Source: Bugulina stolonifera | Taxonomy: Eukaryota > Bryozoa > Gymnolaemata > Cheilostomatida > Bugulidae | DNA length: 64,000 nt | Direction: 5' to 3' | Assembly: GCA_935421135.1 (NCBI GenBank) | Contig: OW285189.1 | Coordinates: forward strand, 868,001-932,000 | In this document: positions 1-9,954 of the stretch, one piece after another | Layout: each line of letters begins with the position of its first letter | How positions within the stretch are numbered: the first letter of the stretch is position 1 | Made by a program: the position numbers and the translations under genes | Notes under the pieces: generated by a model | What the model was told of the DNA's origin: nothing | Database searches by the model: none | What the model saw: only the letters and a program-made list of their open reading frames with translations

Positions 1-460
1 TAGCTCACTAGGAGAGAATCCATAGGATAGCGGTGTTCGTCTATACTGCATTAAAAACTCCTGAAGAGCTTGGTTGGTGGAAAGAGTAGACTTCTTTAGA
101 GACTGTTTAAATGATCCCACCATTCGTTCAGCTGCTCCATTAGTGGCTGGATGGTAAGGTGCTCCTCGTAGGTGGATGATTCCCCTCTCTTTACACCACT
201 GCTGAAACTCGTCGGAGGTAAAGCTTGTTCCATTATCTGTGACTATGGTATGAGGGTAACCAAAGTGAGCAAAATCTTTTTCCAGTAAGTCTGTAGTTGC
301 TTTGGTGGAGGTAGAACTTGTTGGATGTATACAAGGATACTTGGTGTAAGCATCTACTAGGACCAGCCAATTGGTTCCCATGAAGTTGATTGCGTGGTCG
401 ATGTGTAGTCTGCTCCACGGCTTTTCTGGCATCATCCAAGGGTGAATTGGTGCCTTAGTT
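1..460 (-). pseudogene. Gypsy-A integrase catalytic core (partial, cut by window start)
   Basis: Minus-strand translation downstream of the TAA at 461 gives a retroviral-type integrase core. The D,D(35)E triad is visible as LHIDHAIN, VTDNGTSF and NGAAERMV. The frame is open to the left window edge through TPLSYGFSPSEL, which is the usual region after the catalytic Glu. The chromodomain or C-terminal tail and the 3' LTR are not in the window. Confidence 0.8.
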
Positions 461-462
461 GG

Positions 463-1287
463 TTAGTTCTGATGTTCCCTGCGGGTGGTGCATTTCTGAG
501 TCATCTCCATAATGTCCTTGTCCATACGAGGCCAGTATACTGCAGTGCGAGCCAGTTGCTTCATTCTCTGCATGCCAAAATGTCCCATATGTATCAGTTG
601 TAACACTTCCTTTTGGAGAGATAGGAGAATTACCACTCTGCTTCCATATAGTAAACATCCATTTTCAATTGATAGTGATGCAGTTAACTTCTGGAAATCC
701 TTGATGCTGTAGCCTTCCAAGTTTACTTCACTCTGATATGGATTCCGCTCTTCATCTTGCCAGCCTTCCCTGGTATATCTCATAATTTTGTTTAGTACTG
801 GATCTTTAGCCGTTTCTTTCTTCAGCACTCCAGGTTCTGTTGGAGAGAGCTGTGTGCCGATAGCTTTGATACAGCAAACAGTGTCTATATCTTCTCCTTC
901 TTCTTCTGCATCAAACTTAGCATCAGGGCCACTAGGTAGTCTGCTGAGTACATCTGCATTTCCATGTTCCGAGGTTTTCCTGTATTCAATGGAGTACTGA
1001 TACTGGTTCAGTGTAAGTGCCCATCTGGCGAGTCTGTTGGCCGCCATAGCCGGTGTTGCTTTGTTGGGGCCAAACAGAGTAAGTAGAGATCGATGATCCG
1101 TTATGAGTATGAACTTCCTCCCATATAAGAACTGATGGAACTTGGTGATGCCAAAGATAATAGCTAGTGCTTCCTTCTGGGTTTGGCTGTATCCTCGTTG
1201 AGTCTGTGTCAGTGTCTTGCTTGCATGGGCAATTGGTCTTTCAGATCCATCTCCGTATCGATGGAATAGCACTACCCCGAGTCCCAC
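463..1287 (-). pseudogene. Gypsy-A RNase H and integrase zinc domain, separated by frameshift
   Basis: Continues Gypsy-A pol. RNase H motifs include HASKTLTQTQRGYSQTQKEAL and ITDHRSLLTLFG, followed by the DVLSRLP tail typical of Gypsy RNase H. The integrase HHCC zinc domain follows (LIHMGHFGMQRMKQLARTA, then a CTTR). The frame is displaced by one base from the upstream RT block near 1288, and a TAA at 461-463 separates it from the integrase core. The sequence between 1287 and 1374 is still recognisable pol in a different frame, so this is a damaged continuation and not a separate gene. Confidence 0.82.
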
Positions 1288-1373
1288 TGCACTGATGCAT
1301 CACAGGATATGCCTAACTTTAATGATGGGTCAAAATGTGCCAGGACAAGGTCACTGCATAACATCTGCTTGAG

Positions 1374-3806
1374 TTAAGAAAATGCTGCTTGTTGAATTGG
1401 TGTCCATTGCCATTTCTCTCCCTTTCTTAATAACTTCTGAAGAGGCGCTGTGACTGTTGATAGATCTGGTAGAAACTTGTGGTAGAATTGGATGGATCCC
1501 ATGAAAGATTGTAGACCTGTTACATCAGTGGGTGGTGGCATCTTCTTTACATCTTCTACTCCAGATCCTTTTGCTATGCCTTCTTGAGATAGCTGGTGTC
1601 CCAGGTATTCTACTGTGTCTTCTGCAAAGACACATTTCTGGAGATTGCATCTTAACCCTCGGTCTTGCAGGCGTTGAAGTAGTCTGCGAAGATTGATCAG
1701 GTGATCTTCTGCTGTTGCTCCGGACACTAGAATATCATCCAGATAGACAGCGACTCCAGGCAGATCTTGGGTTAGTTGCTCCATAATCTCTTGGAAATAT
1801 CCTGGTGCAGAACTTATTCCAAAAGGTAAGCGCTTCTGTAATAGGACTCCTCTGTGTGTGCTGAGTGCTAGTTTCTTTTGACTTTCTGGTGCTAAGCAAA
1901 TCTGGTTGTACGCATCGGCCAAGTCGATCTTTGAAAAACCATGTCCGCCTCCTAGCTTCCTCATCAGTTCTTCTGGTAAAGGGATTGGCTGACGATGATC
2001 TTCTAGCTGTGCGTTGACTGTCACTGAGTAGTCTCCACAAACTCTCAACTTCCGTCTTGGTTGTCCAGGTAGCTGTGCTTTTCTTATTGGTACTACGGGA
2101 GTACCATAAGAGTTAAACTGTACAGGTTCCCAGACTCCTCTACTGATTCCAGCATCATACGCTTGGCCTAAATCTTCTTGGATGGCATATGGTACTGGTC
2201 GGGGTTTGCAAAAAATAGGCTTACTGTTTTGTTTGAACTTCACTTCTAGTTCAAAATCCTTTAGACATCCTAATTCTGGCGTGAAGAGATCCTTGAACTC
2301 TGAGGTTAGTCTTCTGCATGCTTCCTTAAGGTTGCTGCTGATTGTGAGAATGTCTGTATGTTGTCTTCTATCGGCTTGTGGCATCAGAGAATCTAGGGAG
2401 ATGTCTAGCTGTTGGATTCCATCTCTGCCCAGAAGGTTGAGATTAAGTATTTTGCTGATTACAAACTGAAGGGGTTTTTCTTGCTGACCTCCTACTTTGG
2501 TGTTGAGTGTACACGTGCCTATAATCTCTATCGGGTGATGGGTAGCTGACTCATAGTGAATCAGTGGTGGTTGCAGTGTAGGTGCTCCTAGTCTTCTCCA
2601 ATTGTGTTCTGATAGAAAGTTGTCTCCCGCTCCTGTGTCCACTTCTAGTTTCAGTGGCTGTCCTTGAAGAATTAATTCTACTTGGATTTGTGGAACAGCA
2701 TGTACTGTTTTTAGAGCCCTCACAATATTTAATGGCTGAGAGTTCACCTTCTTCTTCTTGCGGCAGACTGCTTCTAGATGTCCTGTTATCTTGCAGTAGT
2801 TGCATGCAGCGTTCTTGTATCTGCAGTCCCTTTGATTATGATTTGTCCTTCCACAGCAGTTACATGGTGAAGCTGCTTGTGAGTGTGTCTTTGTTGTTGG
2901 AGTCGTCTTCTTCTTCCGTAGCAAGTGTAGTGTATTGGTTGTTCCATGGACAGTTTCCTTGGCTACCTTGGCTGCTTCTTCCGCTTCAGCTGCTACCTCT
3001 ATTGCTCTGTTGAAAGTTAAATCTCCATCTTTCAATTTGAAAAGTGCTTTTAAGATGGCTTCATTTCTTACTGAGCATATGAATCTTGTTCGTAAGGCTT
3101 CATCCTGAGGATCCTGAATAGATGTGAAGTCGCATGTGGCTGCGTCATGCCGAATCCTAGCTGCTAATTCTGGAATTGTCTCTCCTGGTTTTCTTTTCAT
3201 GTCACTCCAGAATCTGTACCTCTCTCTGATGATAAAAGTCCTTGGGTTATATTGAGTCATCATATAGTTGTAGATTTCCTCCATTTCCAGTTTCTGTATG
3301 TCTTTTCTTGGCTGCTGCTCTGTCCAATCCTTCAGTTGTTTGTATATATCAGTAGATTGGTTAGTCAAGAATACCTGTGGTACTTTTTCATCTGTGATAG
3401 ACTGAGCCTGGATAAAAGTAGTGAACCTTGAGAAGTAATCAGTCCATAGTTCCATATTCGGATTGAATGCGGTGAAACTTGGTGTGGTTTGCACTTGCCT
3501 GCCTGTTGATTGAGCAAGTAATTTCATCTGTTCTGCATGCTGTGATCTTTGTTCCTCCAGCTGCCTTTCCAGATGTTCCTTCTGCTGCTCCATCTGTTCC
3601 TTCTGCTGCTCCATCTGTTTCTTCTGCTGCTCCATCTGTTCCTTCTGCTGCTCCATCTGTTCCTTCTGCTGCTCCATCTGTTCCTTCTGCTGCTCCATCT
3701 GTTCCTTCTGCTGCTCCATCTGTTCCTTCTGCTGCTCCATCTGTTCCTTCTGTTGAGCAATTTGTTGGGCTAGCAAGGTAACTAGTTGTTCAGTTGTAGT
3801 AGCCAT
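1374..3806 (-). CDS. Gypsy-A Gag-protease-reverse transcriptase polyprotein (810 codons, ends at a premature stop)
   Basis: The start is the first ATG of the frame (MATTTEQLV). Residues about 15-80 form a coiled coil of near-perfect 7-residue QQKEQME repeats. A gag capsid-like region follows (about 110-290). Two zinc knuckles sit near 330-370 (CNCCGRTNHNQRDC and CNYCKITGHLEAVC). A retropepsin with VDTGAGDNFLS lies near 405. The reverse transcriptase runs from about 510, with CGDYSVTVNAQ, LPFGISSAPGYFQ and the catalytic YLDD box near base 1740. The frame stops at 1374 where homologous sequence continues, so the stop is a lesion inside the RT/RNase H linker. Gag and Pol share one frame with no intervening stop. 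It acts in cytoplasmic virus-like particles in known relatives. Confidence 0.88.
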   Translation of the reverse strand: MATTTEQLVTLLAQQIAQQKEQMEQQKEQMEQQKEQMEQQKEQMEQQKEQMEQQKEQMEQQKKQMEQQKEQMEQQKEHLERQLEEQRSQHAEQMKLLAQSTGRQVQTTPSFTAFNPNMELWTDYFSRFTTFIQAQSITDEKVPQVFLTNQSTDIYKQLKDWTEQQPRKDIQKLEMEEIYNYMMTQYNPRTFIIRERYRFWSDMKRKPGETIPELAARIRHDAATCDFTSIQDPQDEALRTRFICSVRNEAILKALFKLKDGDLTFNRAIEVAAEAEEAAKVAKETVHGTTNTLHLLRKKKTTPTTKTHSQAASPCNCCGRTNHNQRDCRYKNAACNYCKITGHLEAVCRKKKKVNSQPLNIVRALKTVHAVPQIQVELILQGQPLKLEVDTGAGDNFLSEHNWRRLGAPTLQPPLIHYESATHHPIEIIGTCTLNTKVGGQQEKPLQFVISKILNLNLLGRDGIQQLDISLDSLMPQADRRQHTDILTISSNLKEACRRLTSEFKDLFTPELGCLKDFELEVKFKQNSKPIFCKPRPVPYAIQEDLGQAYDAGISRGVWEPVQFNSYGTPVVPIRKAQLPGQPRRKLRVCGDYSVTVNAQLEDHRQPIPLPEELMRKLGGGHGFSKIDLADAYNQICLAPESQKKLALSTHRGVLLQKRLPFGISSAPGYFQEIMEQLTQDLPGVAVYLDDILVSGATAEDHLINLRRLLQRLQDRGLRCNLQKCVFAEDTVEYLGHQLSQEGIAKGSGVEDVKKMPPPTDVTGLQSFMGSIQFYHKFLPDLSTVTAPLQKLLRKGEKWQWTPIQQAAFS
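3560..3755 (-). repeat. 21-bp minisatellite encoding the Gag coiled-coil heptads
   Basis: About nine tandem copies of a 21-bp unit whose minus-strand translation is QQKEQME. Only scattered substitutions separate the copies (one codon gives K in place of E). All three frames stay open across the block on both strands, which explains several shadow ORFs. The repeat is coding, since it sits between the Gag start and the capsid region. Confidence 0.85.
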
Positions 3807-3902
3807 AGTTATTTGACCAATATGTGAGTCAAATTTACCTTTGTTTCAGATGGCAGCTGATGAGTTGATACTTGATATGTGGTTAATCCTCGTCGCCAAA
3901 TC

Positions 3903-4092
3903 TGTTGTATTCTTCTAACAGTTTATATAATGTCTTATGTTACTGCTCAATCTCAACTCTGATTTCACCATATAGCAGAAGTGTTTTTATACCAAAAAAT
4001 ATATCTAATATCTTACAGCTATAGCTATTCTAGCCAAAAGCTAGCTTTGCACATAATATGACAGGAAGCGATGACTCCAACAAGACCCAACA
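3903..4092 (-). repeat. Gypsy-A 5' long terminal repeat (about 190 bp)
   Basis: Bounded on the minus strand by TGTTGGGTCT at 4092 and GAATACAACA at 3903, giving a TGTTG/CAACA terminal inverted repeat. The sequence directly downstream on the minus strand, GATTTGGCGACGAGG, resembles the tRNA primer-binding leader common in metazoan Gypsy elements. A TATATAA motif lies near 3925-3932. The partner LTR is outside the window, so the boundaries rest on the TG/CA ends and position only. Confidence 0.6.
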
Positions 4093-4209
4093 GTAATTAT
4101 TGTCATATTATAATGTCTCAACAAGTTACTAGTGCCCTTGCTGCTTCTCCCATTTCTGGCCGTCTTAACTATTATACTGTAATAGTTTCTGGTTTGCGAG
4201 CGGCCGTCT

Positions 4210-4740
4210 TTGGACGACTGCCGACCCAAGAAATGAAGTGCCTATGAGTGGTGCTAGGCCTTCTCATTACATGAAAGATCGAGCGGTCTCAGTAGTCAAA
4301 GTACTACCAGAGACGACCCATCTGGTCCCGAGTCTAGCTTGTGGATTATATACTATGAAAGAGAGTGATCCGACCTAGTAGGCAGTTCGCTAAGCGAATG
4401 ACCTGGCAAAAGGAAGTGAAAGTCTCTGTATCAAGTATAGATGTGTCTTTATTGAACGCCAAGCAAAGACTGAGACAACAAATGATAAAACATGGTCCTT
4501 TATATAGTATAAGAACTTCCGCCCGACGTAGTGTCGGGAAAAGACGACGTAGGGTCGTCCGGAAGTTGCGCAACAACATGGCCACCGGAAGCCCGACGGC
4601 CGACCCAAAATAGGTCGGGTTATACAAAAGTTGCTTATAATCACCCAATTCATGTACAAAATGAATATCAAGGGATTCTGAGAGGTCGGGCCTCTTTACA
4701 TGGGTATAAAAGGTACCAAAAGTCTCAGTAATTGCCATAC
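4210..4740 (-). repeat. Old LTR-like fragment
   Basis: Contains a minus-strand TATATAAAGG near 4500 and AATAAAGAC near 4448, spaced as U3 promoter and R polyadenylation signals are in an LTR. Phrases such as GCGCAACAACATGG and CTTCCG recur in the LTR copies at about 30060-30160 and 38470-38560, so it belongs to the same broad LTR class. Ends cannot be fixed. Confidence 0.4.
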
Positions 4741-5536
4741 ATGAATGTACATCGGTATATAGTTAAGTAGTACAGAATGCAAGCAGATATATACATATAA
4801 GCACACATAACAATGAGTGTCAGGTGATAGGAGGCGACTGTGCGTACCATCACAATACATCGTTAAGTGTAAGTAAGTGTAAGTGTTTAAAGCTTTCTTT
4901 ACTTCAAAAACATAGTCTACACAAAGAAGAAACACACAAGGAATAGATTATAGTTTATAAGGCTTAAATACTACCGGTTTAACCACAAATATATAGTATT
5001 TTAGACATTGAGAGAAAATCATGGGGAGATAAATCTCAATTTTACTTTGTACATGTATGCTGCTGCAATAGTGTACAACTGTACAACACTAATGCATGTA
5101 ATGCTTCTACAGTTTTCACAGACAATTTGAAGGTTGTATATGTAATGCCTAATACACATGCATTTGACTTGGCTGTATTAAATGGAGTATATTGCTGCTA
5201 TCCTGATGCCTTCTTATCACATTATCAGTGATGTTTCAATAATATAAACACAATATGAACTCTGCAGAACAATGAAGCTGAAGAGAAGTAAACAAGAAAT
5301 AGCTGTGTTTGTACTTTATAATTTTTATGGAAATGAATGGGCGCCTTTGAGTTGTCTTCTCTCAAAACTGATTTGAGAGAACACAACTTCTAATTAATAG
5401 CAATTCAGCGGGTATAAATGCTATTCTCTATATTTACATTTCACTATCACATAAGCAGATTCTCTATTCTTGCAGTGAATTGCTAATAGCATAATTATAT
5501 TACTCTATTCTTAAAACTATCGAGTTCCACCCCTGA
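4741..5536. other. No recognisable feature
   Basis: AT-rich unique-looking sequence with a few TACATGTA palindromes. No long ORF, repeat boundary or RNA gene was seen. It ends abruptly where the Gypsy-B gag begins in mid-domain at about 5537. Confidence 0.5.
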
Positions 5537-5543
5537 TGATTTC

Positions 5544-5849
5544 ATGCTTCAAGCTTTACTTCTTGGCATAAATGATGACCAACTAAGAAGGAAACTATTT
5601 GATGATGCTAGTGGAGATAATGGCTTGGGGTTGGAGGAAGCTATCAAGAAAGGTCGTATTGCAGAAAGTTCGAAGAGTGACATAGCTGCAATCCAATCCG
5701 GAGAATTCGTACAGTTTGTCAGCTTGAAGAAAAAGTCAAGCAGACCAACCAGAGACGAAGATAATTCAGCAAGGTCCACTCGGGCAAGGAAACCCCCAAA
5801 GGACTGCAAAAAGTACAACTATTGGAAAACCCAGTGTCACTCAAAGTAA
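5544..5849 (+). pseudogene. Gypsy-B Gag C-terminal fragment
   Basis: Encodes the end of a capsid-like domain (LLGINDDQLRRKLFDDA) and a basic tail with a degenerate zinc knuckle (CKKYNYWKTQCHSK; the second Cys and the His spacing are not canonical). The paralogous copy at 15604-16077 shares the motif with replacements such as RLHRKLFDDAGG. The fragment begins mid-domain, so its ATG is internal and not a true start. Confidence 0.75.
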
Positions 5850-6098
5850 CAAGTGAATGTGGTATAAGAAAACAGTGATGGCTCAGAGGACTCCTTGTTA
5901 TGCATACAGGTGGTTAGGAAGAATAAGAAATTAATGACAACTATAATAAGAGACATTGTAAATGATAGTCACAAACAGACACAGTTCTAGATAGACACAA
6001 GAGCTTCTTGTGATATTCTCAATCATAAAGATTATGTCGACCTCGGGAAACCAACTCTTGACAACAACCAGTCAAAGCTCAAGCAGTTTGATGGTTCC

Positions 6099-6341
6099 AT
6101 GGCCCGAGCTTTAGGAGGATGTGAGCTGGAGGTAACTGGAAAGAAACTATACTTCCTGGTACACAAGACTCACAAATACAGCCTTTTATCTGGTGATGCC
6201 TTGCTTCAACTCGATTTGATTACCATCAAAAAAGAGTGGGTCAACTCAGTAAGCAATGCCGTCCTAGATGGCATTTTGGAAGCTACCCTGAAGTTTTTTA
6301 CGATATTGGATGCCTACCTGGTGAGTACCACATTGAAATAG
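6099..6341 (+). pseudogene. Gypsy-B protease region remnant
   Basis: Just upstream, near 5990-6010, the frame reads DTRASCDILN, a retropepsin DTGA-type active site in which Gly is replaced by Arg. The flap-side sequence continues through FDGSMARALGGCELEV and SLLSGDALLQLDLI. The frame then stops at 6341 and pol continues in another frame from about 6236. A substituted catalytic loop plus a frameshift suggest loss of function. Confidence 0.6.
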
Positions 6342-7321
6342 ATAGTGGTGCTGTTCCAAGACAAAGTCATAACAGGAAAACGCCACTCTTAATGGTGAAA
6401 GATCTTAAAGAAAAGTTGGAGTCATACACTAAGAAAGGCATTTTGAGTCCAGTAGATTATCCAACCGAATGGATAAACAACCACATGGCTGTGAGAAAAC
6501 CAAATGGGATACTGCGAGTCTGTTTGGACCCAACTAATCTGAACAAAGTGATTCAAAGAAATCACTTCACAATGCCTACCCTAGATGATGTGCTTAGTGA
6601 ACTAGATGGTGCCAAAGTATTCTCCTTGTGTGATGCAAAGGACGGCTTTCTGCAGATAAAGTTCAGTGAGAAATCCAGTGACCTAGCTACATTCTGGACC
6701 CCGTTCGGCAAATACAAGTGGCTGAGAATGTCATTTGGCTTGTCATCAAGTCTTGAAGAGTTTCAAAGAAGATTCTCAGATGCCCTCAGTGGTCTGGAAG
6801 GAGTAACCGTCATAGCAGATAACATTCTCATCTATGGGAAAGGAGCCAGCCACGCAGAGGCAGTACAAGATCACAACAAAAAGCTTGAGAAATTATTAAC
6901 CAGAGCCCGTCGAGTTAACCTTAAGCTAAATAAAGAACAATGCAAGTTTATGCTAGAGGAGCTATCATATACCAGTCACCTAATAACTAAAGATGGAGTC
7001 AAACCTGATCCTGGTAAAATTTAGGCTATAACCGAGATGAAACCCCCTGTCAACAGTGAAGGAATACAGAGGTTTCTCGGTCATGTCAACTATCTAGCCA
7101 AGTTCATCCCTAAACGCTCTACTGAATGTGAACCACTAAGGAGGCTACTTGGTGTCAGCAATGATGACTTTGTTTGGGGCCAAGACAAAAAGAGAGCTTT
7201 TAGCGAAATTAAAATACTCATTACCAAAACTTCTTCACTCAAATACTTGAATGTCAACAAGCCAGTGGTTGTGCAGACGGACGCAAGTGCAGAAGTGCTT
7301 GGAGCTGTACTTTTGCTATAA
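6236..7321 (+). pseudogene. Gypsy-B reverse transcriptase to RNase H
   Basis: RT motifs in order: WINNHMAVRKPNG, RVCLDPTNLNKV, SLCDAKDGFLQIKF, MSFGLSSSLEEFQRRF, and the active-site box, which here reads VIADNILIYG. The second catalytic Asp has become Asn and the first sits in an IAD context. A TAG at 7022-7024 splits the frame before the connection region (RFLGHVNYLAKFIP), and a TAA at 7319 ends the RNase H start (QTDASAEVLGAVLL). RNase H then continues after the stop to about 7530 (LTDSKKNYTPIELELLAIV, HTDHRSLEPIF). Confidence 0.82.
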
Positions 7322-7590
7322 GGACAGCCTGTCAGCTATGGCTCTCGAAGTTTGACAGACAGCAAGAAAAACTATACGCCTATTGAGCTAGAGCTTCTGG
7401 CAATAGTCTATTTAACGCAGAAGTATGACCAGTATGTCTTTGGGAATCCAGATGTAACTGCACACACTGATCATCGCTCATTAGAGCCAATATTCCAGAA
7501 ACCGCTAAACAAAGCTCCTAAGCCCCTGTAGTCAATGCTATTGACTCTACAAAGATACTCAAACCTGGCTCAAAAAAAGTTGCAGCAAAC

Positions 7591-8016
7591 ATGCTGTCTA
7601 GAGCTCCCGTTGGTGACCCTCAGACTGGTACATCGCCAGAACAGATCTTCACAGTAAATCAATTAAGGTCTTTTATGTCGGACCTGAGCACAGCTAGTCT
7701 TAAGCAAGACCTCCCAGTGCCAGATGCTACACATCAATTTATTCAACAGCATACCAGTGAGGATCCGGTGATGATGCAGCTGCAGTCTCTTATAACCCGA
7801 GGACGGCCTCAAAAGTTGGGTTAACTTTCAGAGGATGTCAAGCCATACTATTCATACAAAGAGGAGCTGGCAGTACTAGATGGCATCATCTATGAAGGTT
7901 CTAGACTGGTTGTACCCACAGCAGCCTGAGCAGAGATACTCAACAAAGTACACACCAGCCATCAAGGAACAGCTGCCACTATAAGAAGAGCTCGCAGTGC
8001 TGTTTTCTGGCTTCAA
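7591..8016 (+). pseudogene. Gypsy-B RNase H-integrase linker and integrase zinc region
   Basis: The frame beginning MLSRAPVGDP matches the ADxLSRAP tail found after Gypsy RNase H. It continues with a linker to a TAA at 7822, then resumes with degenerate HHCC-type sequence (VHTSHQGTAATIRRARSAVFW) that leads into the integrase block at 8017. A TGA at 7928 also interrupts it. Confidence 0.6.
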
Positions 8017-8574
8017 ATGGCTGAAGATATCTCGATGAAACCGAACAAGTGTGTAACATGCGCACTGGATGCACCTTTACAGCAGCACGAGTCCTTACAA
8101 AGTCATGACATACCTGATTCACCCTGGAGTAAAGTAGGGATGGATATACTAACCTACAAGCATAAGGATTATCTGATACTGGTGGACTACTACTCCGACT
8201 TCTTTGAGTGTGAACCTCTCCCTGATATACAGTCTAAAACAGTGATAAAGGTTTGCAAAAAGACATTTGCAAGGTACGGAATCCCTCATCAACTTCAATC
8301 TGATAATGGACCACAGTTTACCTCAGCTGAGTTTGCCAGGTTTAGCACTGAGTGGGGTTTTCAGCATGCAACCTCATCTCCTGGACATCAGCAGTCCAAT
8401 GGCAAGGCAGAAGCAGCCATTAAAATCATCAAGAGGCTGATAAAAAGAGCAGAGGATCCTTCTTTAGCACTGTTGGAATATCGAAATACCCCTACTGCAG
8501 AGATGGGCTCATCACCAGGCACCAGCTCAAAGGATGTTTGGACATTCCACAAGATCTATTTTTCCCACAGGTAA
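8017..8574 (+). pseudogene. Gypsy-B integrase core
   Basis: Starts in the second half of the HHCC finger (CVTCALDAPLQQHE) and runs through the catalytic core: WSKVGMDILTYKHKDYL with the first Asp, LQSDNGPQFTSAEF with the second Asp, and QQSNGKAEAAIKI with the Glu. All three acidic residues are present. The frame closes at 8572 shortly after YRNTPTAEMGSSPG, where the conserved C-terminal extension should continue. Confidence 0.82.
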
Positions 8575-9050
8575 TCTACCAAAGAATGATGTCCTTCTAC
8601 AGAAAGCTAACAAAAGGATGATGTCACAGAAATACTATAATCAATCCGCTAAATATTTGTCACAGTTCACTATATTGGCTCACCAGTGCTTCTGAGAGAC
8701 TTTGTATCACAGAAGAATAAATGGCAGCAGGGACGAGTCGTTGAACAGCTATCTGATCGATCATACCTTATGGCCAACAACTATACAGACATGGCAGTTC
8801 GGCGAAACAGAGCAGATCTGAGTTCAATGAGTGAAGCAGAATCTGATCAACCACCTAGCACAGTTGAGACACCGACAGACATCAATGACCCTATACCCAG
8901 CCACTCTGTTCAGGATGAATGAAATAAATCGGATGTTACAGCTGCCATTTCTACAGCAAACAGTGTAAATCCTGAGCCAGCTCCAGTTAGATGGCGACGT
9001 TCGAGATAGACGAAAACTCCAGCTAAGTATGAACCATATGAACTGTACTA
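8575..9050 (+). pseudogene. Gypsy-B integrase C-terminal tail
   Basis: After the stop at 8572 the tail of pol can be followed in shifted frames: VLLRDFVSQKNKWQQGRVV and RSYLMANNYTDMAVRRNRADL are typical of the SH3-like integrase C-terminal domain, and the end near 9000-9050 (RWRRSR, stop, PAKYEPYEL) resembles the usual basic pol terminus. The next bases are the GC-rich block. Confidence 0.65.
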
Positions 9051-9052
9051 GG

Positions 9053-9250
9053 CAACAGTGCCCAACAAGGACCGCCGCGAGGCGGAGGGGAGGAGGAGGG
9101 GAGGGGTGGGGAGGGGACGGGGACGGGTGGAGGGGAGGACGGGTAGGATTCGCGGGGCGGGAGGAGGGGGCGCACGTACGCGCGCGCCCCCTCACCCGAG
9201 CTGTGGGACGAGGGCGCGGCGGGGTTTGGAGTTTGCTCTTTAGCCTGGGT
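9053..9250. other. GC-rich, G-run-rich island with quadruplex potential
   Basis: Plus strand carries many GGGG and GGAGG runs followed by a CGCGCGC stretch near 9178-9187, in a contig that is otherwise AT-rich. Shadow ORFs on both strands come from this composition. It could be an expanded polypurine tract following Gypsy-B pol, or the 5' part of the dispersed repeat that follows at 9229. Confidence 0.6.
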
Positions 9251-9465
9251 TCTGCGGAACAGCCGATGATGTTTTTGAAACCCCACCCGTGATCGGGGGG
9301 TTAGGCGCTAGGGCTTTGCATATAGAGTGAGGTTTGGGGGAGGGGAGGGGGCGAGAGGACGGGTGAGGTGGTAGTCTGCCCGGGGATTTTTGGGATCTAG
9401 GACTAATACGTACCGAAAATGGGCGGGTGTCTGTGTAGATCTGCGCTGACAATACTACTCATAAC
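9229..9465 (+). repeat. Dispersed G-rich repeat, copy 1
   Basis: Shares an ordered series of blocks with 14565-14785 in the same orientation: ACCCCACCCG, GGGGGGTTAGG, GCTTTGCA.ATAGA, TTGGGATCTAGG, GGGCGG, GTCTGTG.AGAT and CTGAC.ATACTACT. The two copies lie on either side of the DNA polymerase pseudogene. Confidence 0.75.
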
Positions 9466-9588
9466 AAAAATAAATATTGACACATAACAAAAACAAATAT
9501 TGTTGTGGATGTACCTGATAACCCTAGTCATAGCTATAGCTTCACCAATGTAACAGATGGCTACCTATACCTTGCCTGTTTAGGTTTG

Positions 9589-9954
9589 TTGTTATTGTAA
9601 TGGATGACCCCCAGTCCGTTTGCCTGCCGACGACCCTTAAGGTCCTCGCACCTTTTACTATATTATACTATAAGACTGACTTCTCTTAGCCTTTTTTTTA
9701 TTATATACTTATACATATTACAAGTAATGCCATTTATATATATTATATCTGGAAGGACGGCTCTATCTTGGGTCGGCCTCTTTTTTAAATGGGCTGTGTG
9801 TAGACAACCAGATCCCGCCAGAAGTAGTAGACGACCTTCGTTATTCTATTTGTCTATAAAAGGAATTAGGTTCTTGTTATTAAGTGGTCTCTTGTATGCT
9901 TTCATGCTGTCAAGTTCATACAATACACTCGTCAAGGACAAAGAAGATTGTTAA
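9589..9954 (+). repeat. Solo-LTR-like fragment abutting the polymerase pseudogene
   Basis: Begins near TGTTATTGTAATGG and contains CTATAAAAGG at about 9855 as a plausible U3 TATA box. Polymerase homology on the opposite strand stops at about 9955, so an LTR insertion or a recombination joint at this point would explain the missing polymerase C-terminus. No partner LTR is found in the window. Confidence 0.4.

Larger units (their letters stand above)
1..4092 (-). mobile_element. Gypsy-A: Ty3/Gypsy LTR retrotransposon, 5' LTR to integrase, truncated by window edge
   Basis: Read on the minus strand the order is LTR (3903-4092), a primer-binding-like leader with TTTGGCGACGAGG just after the LTR, gag, aspartic protease, reverse transcriptase, RNase H and integrase. 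That domain order is diagnostic of the Ty3/Gypsy (Metaviridae) group. The integrase C-terminus and 3' LTR lie left of base 1, so target duplication cannot be checked. The coding frame has at least three breaks (a stop at 1374, a frameshift near 1288, a stop at 461), so this copy is unlikely to move by itself. Confidence 0.9.
5537..9050 (+). mobile_element. Gypsy-B: decayed, 5'-truncated Ty3/Gypsy element
   Basis: Plus-strand order is gag tail, protease, reverse transcriptase, RNase H, integrase, C-terminal tail, then an immediate switch to a GC-rich block at 9053. The left end enters inside gag, at the same protein motif (FMLQALLLGINDD) present in full in the minus-strand fragment at 15604-16077, so the 5' LTR and Gag N-terminus are missing. 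Multiple stops (7022, 7319, 7528, 7822, 7928, 8572) and frameshifts break it. Confidence 0.85.

Noticed and set aside
3479..3781. Plus-strand ORF with SVPSAAP repeats
   Set aside because: Antisense shadow of the Gag heptad minisatellite.
9029..9292. Overlapping ORFs rich in Arg/Gly and Pro near 9.0-9.3 kb
   Set aside because: Composition artefact of the GC-rich island; both strands are equally open.
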